Shown piece by piece: positions 8,051-16,539 of a stretch of 64,000 bases of DNA (within the stretch, counting starts at the first letter, position 1; each line of letters starts with the position of its first letter). The notes below the pieces were generated by a model that was not told where the DNA came from, made no database searches, and saw nothing but the letters and a program-made list of their open reading frames with translations. The stretch covers positions 185,737 to 249,736 of the forward strand of contig NZ_VYWO01000003.1 of NCBI RefSeq assembly GCF_008726925.1. The letters are read 5' to 3'. The translations under genes were made by a program, and so were the position numbers. The DNA is from Aerococcus sanguinicola (lineage in GTDB: Bacteria; Bacillota; Bacilli; Lactobacillales; Aerococcaceae).

Positions 8051-10414
8051 ATGGCAAAAAGAAGAAGGAAAAAAACAAAAAAACGTCCATTTAAACGTGA
8101 AGCCATTGCGCTGGGGCTTCTCGTGCTTACTTTATTCGGTATCTTCCGCTTAGGCTTTGTGGGCCGGCTCCTAGCCCAGCTTATGCGCTTGTTGGTCGGC
8201 GAACTCTATTTGCCTGTATTTGTCGGCCTGGCTTTGGCTATGGCTTGGCTGATCGTAAGCGGTAAGGGCCTAGAAGTGCGCAACCGCCTAGCCCAAGCCT
8301 GTCTCTGGCTCCTTCCCTTGTTAGCTCTTATCCTACATTCCTGGTATTTCTCAGCCTTTGCTGCCCAGGGCCAGTCTTTGATTAATGTGACTTGGGCTCT
8401 GGGAACGGAGGCTCTAAGCCAGGACAGCTTCAGTCAGAGCCTAGGGGGCGGGATGCTCGGCGCCCTGCTCTACACGGTCTCTTACTTCACCCTGGGCCAG
8501 ATCGGCACTTATGTCTTGATTTTCATTGCCATCTTGGTCTTGCTCTGCTATGTGATGAATATTACTTGGCAGGAATTTTTGGAAGGCATCCAGATGCTGT
8601 GGAGTGTCTTTACAGACTGGTTTTCCCGCTTCCTAGCCGACAGCAAGGAAAGCCTACAGAAGCAGTCTGAAAGGCGGCAGACCAAGGCCCAGACAGAGGC
8701 CAAGCAAAGGAGCGACAAGCCAGCTAAGAACCGCATCCGCCCGAAAAAAGACCGTGCCGACCAAGCGACCCAGCCGGCAAGTCGGGAACCAGTAGAAATT
8801 GTCGGCCTGTCTTCTCCTAAAGACCAGGAATCTAAGGCAAGAAGCAAGCCCGCCAAACAGGAAGCTGGGGGCCAAAGTCCCGCTCCCCCTCAAAACATTC
8901 CCCTAAAGTTCGACTTTGAGGAGGAAGAAGAGGATGACCATGAGGACTTGAACCACATGCAGATGGAAGCAGAGGAGGAGAACCCCAATTACCGCTTGCC
9001 CCAGCCCGAGCTCTTGAATGACCGTGAAGAGACGGACCAATCTGGTGAGTACAGTGTCATCCAGCACAATATTGAGAAGCTAGAAGAAACCTTTGAGAGC
9101 TTCAATGTCGACGCCAAGGTGGTCAAAGCCAATCTTGGCCCTGCTGTCACCAAGTTTGAAATCCAGCCGGCTATTGGGACAAAGGTAAGTAAGATTACCA
9201 ATTTGGCTGACGATATTGCCTTGGCTTTAGCAGCTAAGGATATTCGGATTGAAGCCCCAATTCCAGGCAAATCAGCAATCGGGATTGAAGTGCCTAACCA
9301 ACAAGTCAGTCTGGTTTCCTTGCGTGATAGCCTGGAGCATGCGCCGAAGTCTTCCAAGCTCTTGGAAGTGCCCTTGGGACGGAGCATTGCCGGTTCAATC
9401 CAGATGGCGGACCTGGCTAAGATGCCCCACCTCTTGGTCGCTGGCTCTACCGGGTCAGGGAAGTCGGTCTGTATCAACGGGGTGATCATCTCCATCTTGA
9501 TGAAGGCCAAACCCCATGAAGTTAAATTAATGATGATCGACCCTAAGAAGGTGGAATTGAATGTGTATAATGGGATCCCCCACCTCCTGACCCCAGTGGT
9601 AACCAACCCCCGCAAGGCAGCCCAGGCCCTCAATAAGATTGTGGCTGAGATGGAGCGGCGCTATGAACTTTTTGCCGAAACAGGGGCCCGCAATATGAAG
9701 GGCTATAACCAACACATTCGCGAAAAGAACCGGGAAGAGGGGACTGAGGACCCCTGCCTGCCCTATATTGTTGTGATTGTCGATGAGCTGGCTGACCTGA
9801 TGATGGTCGCTTCCAAGGAAGTTGAAGCAGCGATTATCCGCCTAGCTCAGATGGCCCGGGCGGCAGGTATCCATATGATCCTCGCCACGCAAAGGCCTTC
9901 TGTGGATGTCATCACAGGGATTATCAAGGCTAATGTGCCCTCGCGGATTGCCTTCGCTGTGTCGAGCGGGACCGATTCGCGGACCATTATTGACCAGAAC
10001 GGGGCGGAGAAGTTGCTAGGACGCGGGGACATGCTCTTTATGCCCATGGGTGAAGGTAAGCCGATCCGGGTCCAAGGGGCCTTTATTGATGATGATGAAG
10101 TGGAACGCGTCGTTGACTTTGTTAAGTCCCAGCAAGAAGCCAATTATGTGGAAGCCATGATGCCAAGTGAGCCTAGCGAAGATAATCCGGCTGATGAGCT
10201 CGATGAGATGTGGCCGGAAGCCCTGGAATTTGTCAAGACTCGGGAAACGGTCTCGACGTCTATGATGCAGCGCCGTTTCCGCATCGGTTATAACCGGGCG
10301 GCCCGGCTCATTGATGATATGGAACAGCGCGGGATCGTGGGTCCAGCTAATGGGTCGAAGCCGAGGATTGTGAATATATCCGAAAGCAGTGAAGCGCCTT
10401 CGGAAGCTGATTAA
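8051..10414 (+). CDS. ftsK: DNA translocase FtsK/SpoIIIE
   Basis: Septum-located DNA pump that clears chromosomes from the closing division site. The 787 aa start with a basic tip (MAKRRRKKTKKRPFKRE), then about four membrane helices to residue 180, then a Lys/Arg/Glu/Gln-rich linker (about 200-330). The motor follows, with Walker A GSTGSGKS at 465-472 and Walker B VDELADLM near 577-584. A gamma winged-helix domain at about 715-775 (FVKTRETVSTSMMQRRFRIGYNRAARLIDDME) reads KOPS/SRS-type polarity sequences. The only nearby ribosome site (AAGGA, about 15 nt up) is weak; no alternative in-frame start exists after the stop at 8027. Confidence 0.94.
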   Translation: MAKRRRKKTKKRPFKREAIALGLLVLTLFGIFRLGFVGRLLAQLMRLLVGELYLPVFVGLALAMAWLIVSGKGLEVRNRLAQACLWLLPLLALILHSWYFSAFAAQGQSLINVTWALGTEALSQDSFSQSLGGGMLGALLYTVSYFTLGQIGTYVLIFIAILVLLCYVMNITWQEFLEGIQMLWSVFTDWFSRFLADSKESLQKQSERRQTKAQTEAKQRSDKPAKNRIRPKKDRADQATQPASREPVEIVGLSSPKDQESKARSKPAKQEAGGQSPAPPQNIPLKFDFEEEEEDDHEDLNHMQMEAEEENPNYRLPQPELLNDREETDQSGEYSVIQHNIEKLEETFESFNVDAKVVKANLGPAVTKFEIQPAIGTKVSKITNLADDIALALAAKDIRIEAPIPGKSAIGIEVPNQQVSLVSLRDSLEHAPKSSKLLEVPLGRSIAGSIQMADLAKMPHLLVAGSTGSGKSVCINGVIISILMKAKPHEVKLMMIDPKKVELNVYNGIPHLLTPVVTNPRKAAQALNKIVAEMERRYELFAETGARNMKGYNQHIREKNREEGTEDPCLPYIVVIVDELADLMMVASKEVEAAIIRLAQMARAAGIHMILATQRPSVDVITGIIKANVPSRIAFAVSSGTDSRTIIDQNGAEKLLGRGDMLFMPMGEGKPIRVQGAFIDDDEVERVVDFVKSQQEANYVEAMMPSEPSEDNPADELDEMWPEALEFVKTRETVSTSMMQRRFRIGYNRAARLIDDMEQRGIVGPANGSKPRIVNISESSEAPSEAD

Positions 10415-10426
10415 AGGAGATAAGCC

Positions 10427-11005
10427 ATGAATTTACCCAATAAATTAACTATATTTCGTATTCTATTGATTCCCGTATTCCTGGTCTTAGTGGAATTGCC
10501 CTTGGACTGGGGAACTTGGCATTTTTTAGGCAGTCAGATTGACCCGCATTTGTTTCTAGCGGCCCTGGTCTTTATCTTCGCCAGTTTTACCGACTGGCTG
10601 GACGGCTACATTGCCCGCCGTGACCATTTAATTACCAATTTCGGTAAGTTTGCCGATCCCATTGCAGACAAGATGCTGGTCGCTACGGCCCTGATTGAGC
10701 TGGTGAGCCTGGGGAGAGCGCCTGGCTGGGTAGTCAGTCTCATCTTGATGCGGGAACTGGCAGTATCTGGCCTGCGTTTGATCTTGGTCCAGGAAGGGGA
10801 GGTGATGGCGGCGAAATTTATCGGTAAGGTGAAAACCATGACCCAGATGTTCTCTGTGATCTTCCTCTTGGTTGATGATGCGCCCTTTGGCTTCTTACCT
10901 TTCTCCCTAGGCCAGGTCTTACTCTATCTTGCCCTCTTCTTTACCCTCTACTCAGGCTTTGACTATTTCGTAAAGAACAAAAAAGTATTTAGCGATGGCC
11001 TCTAA
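10427..11005 (+). CDS. pgsA: CDP-diacylglycerol-glycerol-3-phosphate 3-phosphatidyltransferase
   Basis: Integral membrane enzyme making phosphatidylglycerol phosphate, the committed step to phosphatidylglycerol, cardiolipin and the glycerophosphate donor of lipoteichoic acid. The 192 aa show the CDP-alcohol phosphotransferase signature DG-x2-AR-x8-G-x3-D-x3-D as DGYIARRDHLITNFGKFADPIAD (two motif segments around residues 49-71) and four to five membrane helices. It starts 12 nt after ftsK with AAAGGAG. A terminator follows at 11024. The ftsK-pgsA-cinA-recA order is common in lactic acid bacteria. Confidence 0.93.
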   Translation: MNLPNKLTIFRILLIPVFLVLVELPLDWGTWHFLGSQIDPHLFLAALVFIFASFTDWLDGYIARRDHLITNFGKFADPIADKMLVATALIELVSLGRAPGWVVSLILMRELAVSGLRLILVQEGEVMAAKFIGKVKTMTQMFSVIFLLVDDAPFGFLPFSLGQVLLYLALFFTLYSGFDYFVKNKKVFSDGL

Positions 11006-11023
11006 GCCTTCCCTATAAAAAAT

Positions 11024-11059
11024 AAAAAGTGATTAGGTCAAGCTCCTAGTCACTTTTTT
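11024..11059 (+). terminator. Rho-independent terminator after pgsA
   Basis: AAAAAGTGATTAGG (11024-11037) pairs with CCTAGTCACTTTTT (11045-11058) with one G-U pair, followed by T. Confidence 0.85.
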
Positions 11060-11099
11060 ATCCCTTGAGGTCGTTTAAGCTAAGCTTATTAAGAAAATT

Positions 11100-11108
11100 T
11101 GTTAGAAT
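11100..11108 (+). promoter_or_regulatory. Extended -10 promoter of cinA
   Basis: TG-T-TAGAAT about 50 nt upstream of the cinA start; no recognisable -35. Confidence 0.55.
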
Positions 11109-11158
11109 AAAAGTGAATTTTTAAATCGATGGTTTATATATGATTGAGGAGGAAAAAA

Positions 11159-12400
11159 ATGAAAGCGGAAATTATTGCCATTGGGACCGAAATTTTAATG
11201 GGACAAATTGTTAATACCAATGCCCAATTTTTGGCCCAGCAGCTGACCGAACTGGGGGTGGGACACTATATCCAAACGGCGATTGGTGACAATCCGGACC
11301 GCTTGGCAGCCGTTACCAAGCAGGCTGAAGAGCGGTCAGATATTATTATTTATTGTGGCGGTATCGGCCCTACCCGTGATGACTTGACCAAGCAAGCCCT
11401 GTCTGCTTACTTGGACGAGCCCTTGGTCTATGATGAAGCCAACCTAGACCGGGTCCGTCAAGACTTTAGCCGACGCCAGGCGCCTATGTCGGACTTGAAC
11501 AAGCGGATGTCCTTGTATTTTAGCGGGGGGAGAAGCCTCAAGAACCCTGTTGGCCAAGCTGTGGGCACAGCCCTCCTCAAAGCGGGCAAGCTCTACCTGG
11601 TGCTGCCTGGTTTTCCTAAGGAGATGCGGGCGATGTTCCTGGAAGAGGCCAAGCCCTTACTTGTAGACTTTACTGCTGGGGAGAGGCGGCAAGTCCTGAG
11701 CTCACGGTATTTGAATTACTATGGTTTAGGTGAATCGCAACTGGCGGAGCTCTTGGATGACCTCATTCAAAAGCAGGCAAATCCTACGATTGGGACCTAT
11801 TCCAAGAACAATGTCCTCACCCTGCGCTTGACTGCTAGCGGTCCCGATGAGTCAACAACCGAGGCCTTATTAGATGACCTAGAAGCAGCAATCAACGACC
11901 GGATCGGGGCCTATTACTATGGCCAAGGTCTGGATTATATGCCCAGCCAGGCCTTGGTCCAAGCGCTCAAGGACCACCAGCAAAGCCTATCCCTTGCTGA
12001 GAGCCTGACCGGCGGCATGGCGGCAGCAGCGATTGTGGATAGCCCGGGTGCCTCTGAAATCTTTGAAGGGGGCGTGGTGACTTATAGCCTCCAAGCCAAG
12101 CGTGATGTCCTGGGTGTGCCCGCAGAGCTCTTAGAGAAAGAGGGAATGGTCAGCCAAGCCTGTGCCCAGGCCATGGCTGAGAAATGCCGCCAGCTCTTCC
12201 AAACAGACTATGCCTTAAGCTTTACGGGGGTTGCCGGTCCCGACCAAATGGAAGGCCAGGACGTGGGAACCGTCTTTATCGGTCTAGCGGGGCCTGGGGG
12301 CTGCCAAGTCCACCGCCTTCATTTGTCCGGTCAACGTGAGAATATCCGCCGGTCTGCGGTTCACGCCGCCTGCCTCGCCCTGATTAAGCACTTAGATTAG
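11159..12400 (+). CDS. cinA: CinA family protein (competence/damage-inducible; NMN amidohydrolase domain)
   Basis: 413 aa in two parts. An N-terminal MoCF-like domain (about 1-165, EIIAIGTEILMGQIVNTNAQFLA and GGIGPTRDDLT) belongs to the ADP-ribose pyrophosphatase type. The C-terminal CinA/PncC domain (about 265-410, SLAESLTGGMAAAAIVDSPGASEIFEGGVVTYS and FTGVAGP) deamidates nicotinamide mononucleotide in characterised relatives. I start it at ATG 11159 because the earlier in-frame TTG at 11144 lies inside the TTGAGGAGG ribosome site itself. It sits directly before recA, as in streptococci, where the pair is co-expressed in competence. Here recA has its own promoter and LexA box at the cinA stop. 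Confidence 0.92.
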   Translation: MKAEIIAIGTEILMGQIVNTNAQFLAQQLTELGVGHYIQTAIGDNPDRLAAVTKQAEERSDIIIYCGGIGPTRDDLTKQALSAYLDEPLVYDEANLDRVRQDFSRRQAPMSDLNKRMSLYFSGGRSLKNPVGQAVGTALLKAGKLYLVLPGFPKEMRAMFLEEAKPLLVDFTAGERRQVLSSRYLNYYGLGESQLAELLDDLIQKQANPTIGTYSKNNVLTLRLTASGPDESTTEALLDDLEAAINDRIGAYYYGQGLDYMPSQALVQALKDHQQSLSLAESLTGGMAAAAIVDSPGASEIFEGGVVTYSLQAKRDVLGVPAELLEKEGMVSQACAQAMAEKCRQLFQTDYALSFTGVAGPDQMEGQDVGTVFIGLAGPGGCQVHRLHLSGQRENIRRSAVHAACLALIKHLD

Positions 12401-12449
12401 AACAACTGTTCGCTTTTTGCTTGCTATTTGAGCAGAAGCCCGCTACAAT
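12400..12449 (+). promoter_or_regulatory. recA promoter with LexA/DinR box
   Basis: GAAC-AACT-GTTC at 12400-12411 matches the Gram-positive SOS operator GAAC-N4-GTTC exactly. It sits 9 nt above a -35 TTGCTA (12421-12426), which is followed by a 17-nt spacer and -10 TACAAT (12444-12449). This predicts LexA repression of recA and DNA-damage induction. The box overlaps the cinA stop codon by one base. Confidence 0.82.
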
Positions 12450-12485
12450 ATAGCTAGAGTAAATGTACGACAAGGAGGAAGTACT

Positions 12486-13574
12486 GTGAGTAAATCCAAC
12501 AACGATTCCAACCGTCAAAAAGCCCTTGACGAAGCCCTCAAAAAAATCGAAAGAAATTTTGGTAAAGGGGCCATTATGAAGTTAGGTGACACCGCCGACC
12601 AGAGAATTTCAACCGTGCCGAGCGGGTCCTTGACCCTAGACATCGCCTTAGGAGTGGGCGGTTATCCTCGGGGCCGGATTGTCGAAGTCTACGGCCCAGA
12701 ATCTTCAGGGAAAACAACCGTTGCCCTGCACGCTGTGGCTGAAGTCCAAAAACGTGGAGGTATTGCGGCCTTTATCGATGCGGAGAATGCCTTGGATCCT
12801 GAATATGCCAAGCACTTGGGGGTAAATATTGATGAATTACTCCTGTCTCAACCGGATACGGGTGAACAGGGTCTGGAGATTGCCGATGCCTTGATTTCAT
12901 CTGGGGCCATCGATATTGTTGTCGTTGACTCCGTGGCCGCACTCGTACCGCGGGCTGAAATTGAAGGGGAGATGGGGGATGCCCATGTGGGACTCCAAGC
13001 CCGTCTCATGTCCCAAGCCCTGCGTAAATTATCAGGGACGATTAATAAGACCAAGACCATTGCCATCTTTATCAACCAGATTCGCGAGAAGGTAGGGGTC
13101 ATGTTCGGTAACCCTGAAACAACACCAGGCGGACGGGCTCTGAAGTTCTATTCCACCATCCGCTTAGAAGTCCGTCGCGGCGAACAATTGAAAGCCGCCG
13201 GGGACGTGATCGGTAACCGAACTAAGATTAAAATTGTCAAGAATAAGGTAGCCCCACCTTTCCGGGTGGCAGAGGTCGACATCATGTACGGCCAAGGAAT
13301 TTCCCAAGCTGGCGAATTGGTTGACCTAGCGGCTGACCTGGATATTATCCAAAAATCTGGCTCTTGGTATTCTTACGGCGAAGACCGGATCGGTCAGGGC
13401 CGGGAGAATGCTAAGAATTTCTTGCTTGAAAATCCTGACATCTTCCAAACAATTGACCAGCAAGTCCGGGCCCATTACGGCTTCGGCGCTGAAGCTTCAG
13501 AAGCTGACTCAGAGCAAGAAGAAGCTAGTGGCCAAGCGGCTTTAGATGTTGACGACGAAAGCAGCAAAGAATAA
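12486..13574 (+). CDS. recA: Recombinase RecA
   Basis: DNA strand exchange protein and LexA co-protease. At 362 aa it has normal length, with Walker A GPESSGKT at 70-77, Walker B ([13 protein letters not shown]), the loop [20 protein letters not shown] and the [22 protein letters not shown] segment. The C-terminal 30 residues are acidic ([27 protein letters not shown]), as in other RecA proteins, where the tail tempers DNA binding. It starts with GTG at 12486 behind AAGGAGG. It is regulated by the LexA box just upstream. Confidence 0.97.
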   Translation: MSKSNNDSNRQKALDEALKKIERNFGKGAIMKLGDTADQRISTVPSGSLTLDIALGVGGYPRGRIVEVYGPESSGKTTVALHAVAEVQKRGGIAAFIDAENALDPEYAKHLGVNIDELLLSQPDTGEQGLEIADALISSGAIDIVVVDSVAALVPRAEIEGEMGDAHVGLQARLMSQALRKLSGTINKTKTIAIFINQIREKVGVMFGNPETTPGGRALKFYSTIRLEVRRGEQLKAAGDVIGNRTKIKIVKNKVAPPFRVAEVDIMYGQGISQAGELVDLAADLDIIQKSGSWYSYGEDRIGQGRENAKNFLLENPDIFQTIDQQVRAHYGFGAEASEADSEQEEASGQAALDVDDESSKE

Positions 13575-13580
13575 GCGACG

Positions 13581-13612
13581 AAACGTCTGGGTCCAAGAGC
13601 CTGGGCGTTTTT
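13581..13612 (+). terminator. Terminator after recA
   Basis: A stem of about 10 bp including G-U pairs (13581-13590 with 13600-13610) is followed by a run of T. Confidence 0.65.
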
Positions 13613-13751
13613 GCTTGGTCAAGGCTAAGTCAAAGAATAATTGACAGATTAGAAACAAAAATATACAATATATATTAGGTGTAAAAGTTTACACTGAGTA
13701 AAAATATTTAAAGTATTTAAGACTACAATTAAATAGAAACGGAGGTGAACT

Positions 13752-15323
13752 ATGCAGTTTACAGGAATAGCCTTCGTTATCGTTGCTTTAATTGTTGGCC
13801 TTTTAGTCGGGAACTATGTTGGAGACAAGAGACGCAAAGAACGGATGGAAGCCGAATTAGCTGAAGCCGAACGCTCAGCCCAGGATATCCTCCGCCGTGC
13901 GGAACGTGAAGCCAAATCCCAACATAAAGAAATGATTGTCGAAGCGAAGGAAGAAGCCCAAACTTATCGAACGGAAGCTGAAAAAGATTTAAAAGCTGAT
14001 CGTGATGAACTTAAACAACGTGAGAATCGTCTCAACCAGCGGGAAGAAAGTTTAACCCGCCGCGAAAGCTCGCTCAATAATAAAGAGGATCAGCTGAACT
14101 CCAAAGAACAATCCTTGCGTGACCGCATGACCAATCTTGAAGAGAAAGAAGCCCATGCGGACCAATTGATCCAAGAACGTGAAGAAGAAGTTCAACGAGT
14201 ATCAGGTTTAAGCCAAGAAGATGCCAAAAACTTGATTTTATCTGAAACAGAACGTGAATTAAGCAATGAAGTTGCGATTAAAATTCGTGATGCGGAACAG
14301 GAAGCCCGTGAAAAAGCTGATAAGATCGCCAAATCGATTATCCTTCAAGCCATTGAAACCAGTGGGGCGGATACTGTATCTGAAAGTTCAGTAACAGTTG
14401 TCCACTTACCTAATGATGATATGAAGGGTCGGATTATCGGTAAAGAAGGGCGGAACATCAAGACACTGGAATCCTTGACGGGGATTGACTTAATCGTTGA
14501 TGATACCCCAGAAGCCGTCGTCTTGAGTGGTTTTGACCCAGTTCGCCGAGAAATTGCTAAGATTGCCCTTGATGCACTGATTGCAGATGGCCGCATCCAT
14601 CCTGCTCGAATTGAAGAAGCAGTGGAAAAAGCCCGCAAAGAAATGGATACCCGTATCCGAACCATTGGGGAGGATACTGTCTTTGACTTAGGGATCCATG
14701 ACATGCACCCTGACCTGATTAAGTTGGTCGGGCGCTTGAATTATCGGACCAGTTATGGGCAAAGTGTCCTAAGCCACAGTATTGAAGTGGCTAAATTAGC
14801 CGGAACCCTGGCTGGGGAACTCGGCTTGGATGAAGCCTGTGCCAAGCGTGCCGGTCTCTTGCATGATATCGGCAAGGCCGTGGACCATGAAATTGAAGGG
14901 ACCCACGTTGAGATAGGGGTCGAACTGGCCCAACGTTACCATGAAAGTGACTTAGTAATCAATGCGATTGCTAGTCACCATGGCGATGTTGAAGCTGTTT
15001 CACCAATCTCAGTCCTCGTTGCTGTGGCAGATGCCTTATCGGCAGCGCGACCAGGCGCTCGGTCGGAATCGCTGGAAAATTATATCCAGCGCTTGCGTAG
15101 CTTGGAAGATATTGCCAACCGTGTTGATGGTGTCAGCAAGTCCTATGCCATTCAAGCAGGTCGTGAAATCCGCGTGATGGTCCAACCTGACCAAGTGGAT
15201 GACCTTGCAGCAGTGAAACTTTCACATGACTTAGCGAAGCAAATCGAAAAAGAACTTGACTATCCAGGTCAAATTAAAGTAACGGTAATCCGTGAAAAGC
15301 GTGCCGTAGACTACGCACGTTAG
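13752..15323 (+). CDS. rny: Ribonuclease Y
   Basis: Membrane-tethered endoribonuclease that starts mRNA turnover. The 523 aa comprise an N-terminal helix (about 5-22), a long coiled coil to about 190 very rich in Glu, Arg and Lys, a KH domain (about 213-276, [26 protein letters not shown]) and an HD domain (about 338-432, with [13 protein letters not shown]). The ATG at 13752 has GGAGGTG 5 nt up. The upstream 170 nt are AT-rich, with a possible -10 TACAAT near 13665. Codons lean to A/T-ending forms, unlike ftsK or mutL, suggesting strong expression. Confidence 0.96.
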   Translation: MQFTGIAFVIVALIVGLLVGNYVGDKRRKERMEAELAEAERSAQDILRRAEREAKSQHKEMIVEAKEEAQTYRTEAEKDLKADRDELKQRENRLNQREESLTRRESSLNNKEDQLNSKEQSLRDRMTNLEEKEAHADQLIQEREEEVQRVSGLSQEDAKNLILSETERELSNEVAIKIRDAEQEAREKADKIAKSIILQAIETSGADTVSESSVTVVHLPNDDMKGRIIGKEGRNIKTLESLTGIDLIVDDTPEAVVLSGFDPVRREIAKIALDALIADGRIHPARIEEAVEKARKEMDTRIRTIGEDTVFDLGIHDMHPDLIKLVGRLNYRTSYGQSVLSHSIEVAKLAGTLAGELGLDEACAKRAGLLHDIGKAVDHEIEGTHVEIGVELAQRYHESDLVINAIASHHGDVEAVSPISVLVAVADALSAARPGARSESLENYIQRLRSLEDIANRVDGVSKSYAIQAGREIRVMVQPDQVDDLAAVKLSHDLAKQIEKELDYPGQIKVTVIREKRAVDYAR

Positions 15324-15348
15324 GTTGTATTACCCCTTAATTTGCAGC

Positions 15349-15380
15349 AAAAAGAGCTTGGGATTTTCCAAGCTCTTTTT
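15349..15380. terminator. Bidirectional terminator after rny
   Basis: A 13-bp perfect stem (15349-15361 with 15368-15380, 6-nt loop) has A5 on one side and T5 on the other. It ends rny on the plus strand and could end an alsD transcript that has passed through repeat array 2 on the minus strand. Confidence 0.9.
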
Positions 15381-15423
15381 CAATTTTTATATTGGATTGA
15401 TTTAATAAATTATGATAGTGGGG

Positions 15424-15453
15424 TATCCCTTTCTGGGCGCCTTTGCTTACACC
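15424..15453. repeat. Truncated unit: 3' arms only
   Basis: Only the P2' and P1' arms and the ACACCC end remain. With the following junction (to 15468), it matches the corresponding part of array 1 unit 1 (4158-4201) at all but about five positions. Confidence 0.75.
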
Positions 15454-15461
15454 CTTTAGTT

Positions 15462-15570
15462 GGGTTCGGTCGCGCAGCTTCCTTGTCACTTCACAAGTCT
15501 CCGCCGCAGTCTGGTAGACTGCTCTGGTGACTTGCTCCAGTGAAAGGAAGCTAACCGCGCACCCTTACAC
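15462..15570. repeat. Array 2 unit 1
   Basis: P1 15469-15475/15556-15562 with one C-C mismatch; P2 AGCTTCCTT/AAGGAAGCT 15476-15484/15544-15552 plus TCACT/AGTGA; P3 CAAGTC/GACTTG with a U-U mismatch further in; P4 GCAGTCT/AGACTGC 15506-15512/15516-15522, loop GGT. Confidence 0.78.
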
Positions 15571-15579
15571 CCTTTAGTC

Positions 15580-15690
15580 GGGTTCAGGCTAGGCAGAAAT
15601 AGCTCCTCTTCACAAAAGGCCGTCGAAGGCTTTCAGCCTTCTCTGGTCTTTTGCTCCAGAGGTCTATTTCTCCCGCTAGCCCTCACACCC
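15580..15690. repeat. Array 2 unit 2
   Basis: Outer arms nearly equal those of array 1 unit 3 (GGCTAG.. and AGAAATAG/CTATTTCT). The inner stems differ: P3 CAAAAGGCC/GGTCTTTTG with one G-U pair, and P4 GAAGGCT/AGCCTTC 15625-15631/15635-15641, loop TTC. P1 carries an extra G. Confidence 0.8.
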
Positions 15691-15699
15691 TGTGTAGTC

Positions 15700-15809
15700 G
15701 GGTTCGAGGATGCAGAAAGGGCTCCTCTTCGCAAAAGGCTGCCGAAGCTCTCCGAGCTTCTCTAGCCTTTTACTCCAGAGGTCCCTTTCTCCCGCATCCT
15801 CTCGCACCC
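15700..15809. repeat. Array 2 unit 3
   Basis: P1 AGGATGC/GCATCCT 15707-15713/15794-15800; P2 AGAAAGGG/CCCTTTCT; P3 AAAAGGCT/AGCCTTTT; P4 GAAGCTC/GAGCTTC 15744-15750/15754-15760, loop TCC. The stems are perfect apart from one end pair of P3. Confidence 0.82.
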
Positions 15810-15817
15810 TCACACCC

Positions 15818-16525
15818 TTAACCTTCTGCTTCTTCCATTTCAGCGGTCAGGTTGTTGTAGTCAATATCGTTGTCCATAAAGTCGGCATAGTTTGTCGCAA
15901 AATGTTGTTCCAAGCTTTCGATGGTTTGGATTTGGACCTTGGCATCGGTCACAATATAGTCGAGAATGTGGCCGCCAAAATCACGGGCATCATTAATGAA
16001 ATGGCAGTGGAAACCGCCCTTGGCTACGCCATCATACAGGTAGGGCGTATAGATACCAACTGCTGTTCCCATGACATCGTAGCGTTCAAACTCCGGTTGG
16101 ACCCGGGTGGCCTCGACTAAGCGAGGATAAGGTTTCTCTTGCTTGGGCACGGCACGGGTATGGACATAGTCAAAGTGGCCGTCAATCCGAATGACAGAGA
16201 AGACATTGCGGCTTTGGACCATTTGCCCAATTTCTGTCCGCATCTTCTTAAGCGTGGTTGGTCGCTTAATCTCTTCGAAAGCATTGGGTTCAAAAAAAGT
16301 CACCGCAGCATAGGGACTCGTCAGCTCTTCTTCAACCTCGACCACTTGCCCAGAGGATTGGATCTGGTAGGCCTGGCCGTCGACCATGATGAATTCACCA
16401 TCGAAGGCATGGAAGGTGCCTAGGCCGGTATCGCCATGCTCGAGGAGCTCGCCGAAGCGGATGCTGCCGTCAAAGAGCCCCGCCATCAAATCACCGAGGC
16501 TCTGGTGTTGGAATAATTTAGACAT
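15818..16525 (-). CDS. alsD: Alpha-acetolactate decarboxylase
   Basis: Converts alpha-acetolactate to acetoin (EC 4.1.1.5), which diverts pyruvate to a neutral product and can spare leucine/valine precursors. The 235 aa show the zinc ligands H173, H175 and H186 in GFHCHFINDARDFGGHILDY, with the 2- and 11-residue spacing of characterised enzymes. The start is ATG 16525. The earlier in-frame ATG at 16540 includes the AAAGGAG ribosome site, so it is not used. It is the second gene after a CC/Se-motif gene, 14 nt apart. No acetolactate synthase is in the window. Its stop codon abuts repeat array 2. Confidence 0.93.
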   Translation of the reverse strand: MSKLFQHQSLGDLMAGLFDGSIRFGELLEHGDTGLGTFHAFDGEFIMVDGQAYQIQSSGQVVEVEEELTSPYAAVTFFEPNAFEEIKRPTTLKKMRTEIGQMVQSRNVFSVIRIDGHFDYVHTRAVPKQEKPYPRLVEATRVQPEFERYDVMGTAVGIYTPYLYDGVAKGGFHCHFINDARDFGGHILDYIVTDAKVQIQTIESLEQHFATNYADFMDNDIDYNNLTAEMEEAEG

Positions 16526-16539
16526 ATAGACTCCTTTCA

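Larger units (their letters stand above)
15424..15817. repeat. Structured tandem repeat array 2 (one truncated and three complete units)
   Basis: The same repeat family as at 4.1-4.4 kb, with a period of 118-120 bp. It starts with a 3' remnant (15424-15453) and is followed by complete units at 15462, 15580 and 15700. It ends with an extra CACACCC at 15811-15817, immediately before the alsD stop codon. No coding function is supported. Confidence 0.85.

Noticed and set aside
4069..15817. CRISPR array
   Set aside because: The period of about 120 bp, internal palindromes across the whole unit and lack of short identical repeats with unique spacers do not fit CRISPR. No cas gene is present.
4069..15817. 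Integron attC sites
   Set aside because: The ~110-bp hairpins recall attC, but no integrase, no cassette ORFs between units and no attC core sites are present.
15342..16120. Plus-strand ORFs over the rny terminator, array 2 and alsD
   Set aside because: They cross a terminator hairpin and structured repeats or lie antisense to alsD; no ribosome sites or family resemblance.
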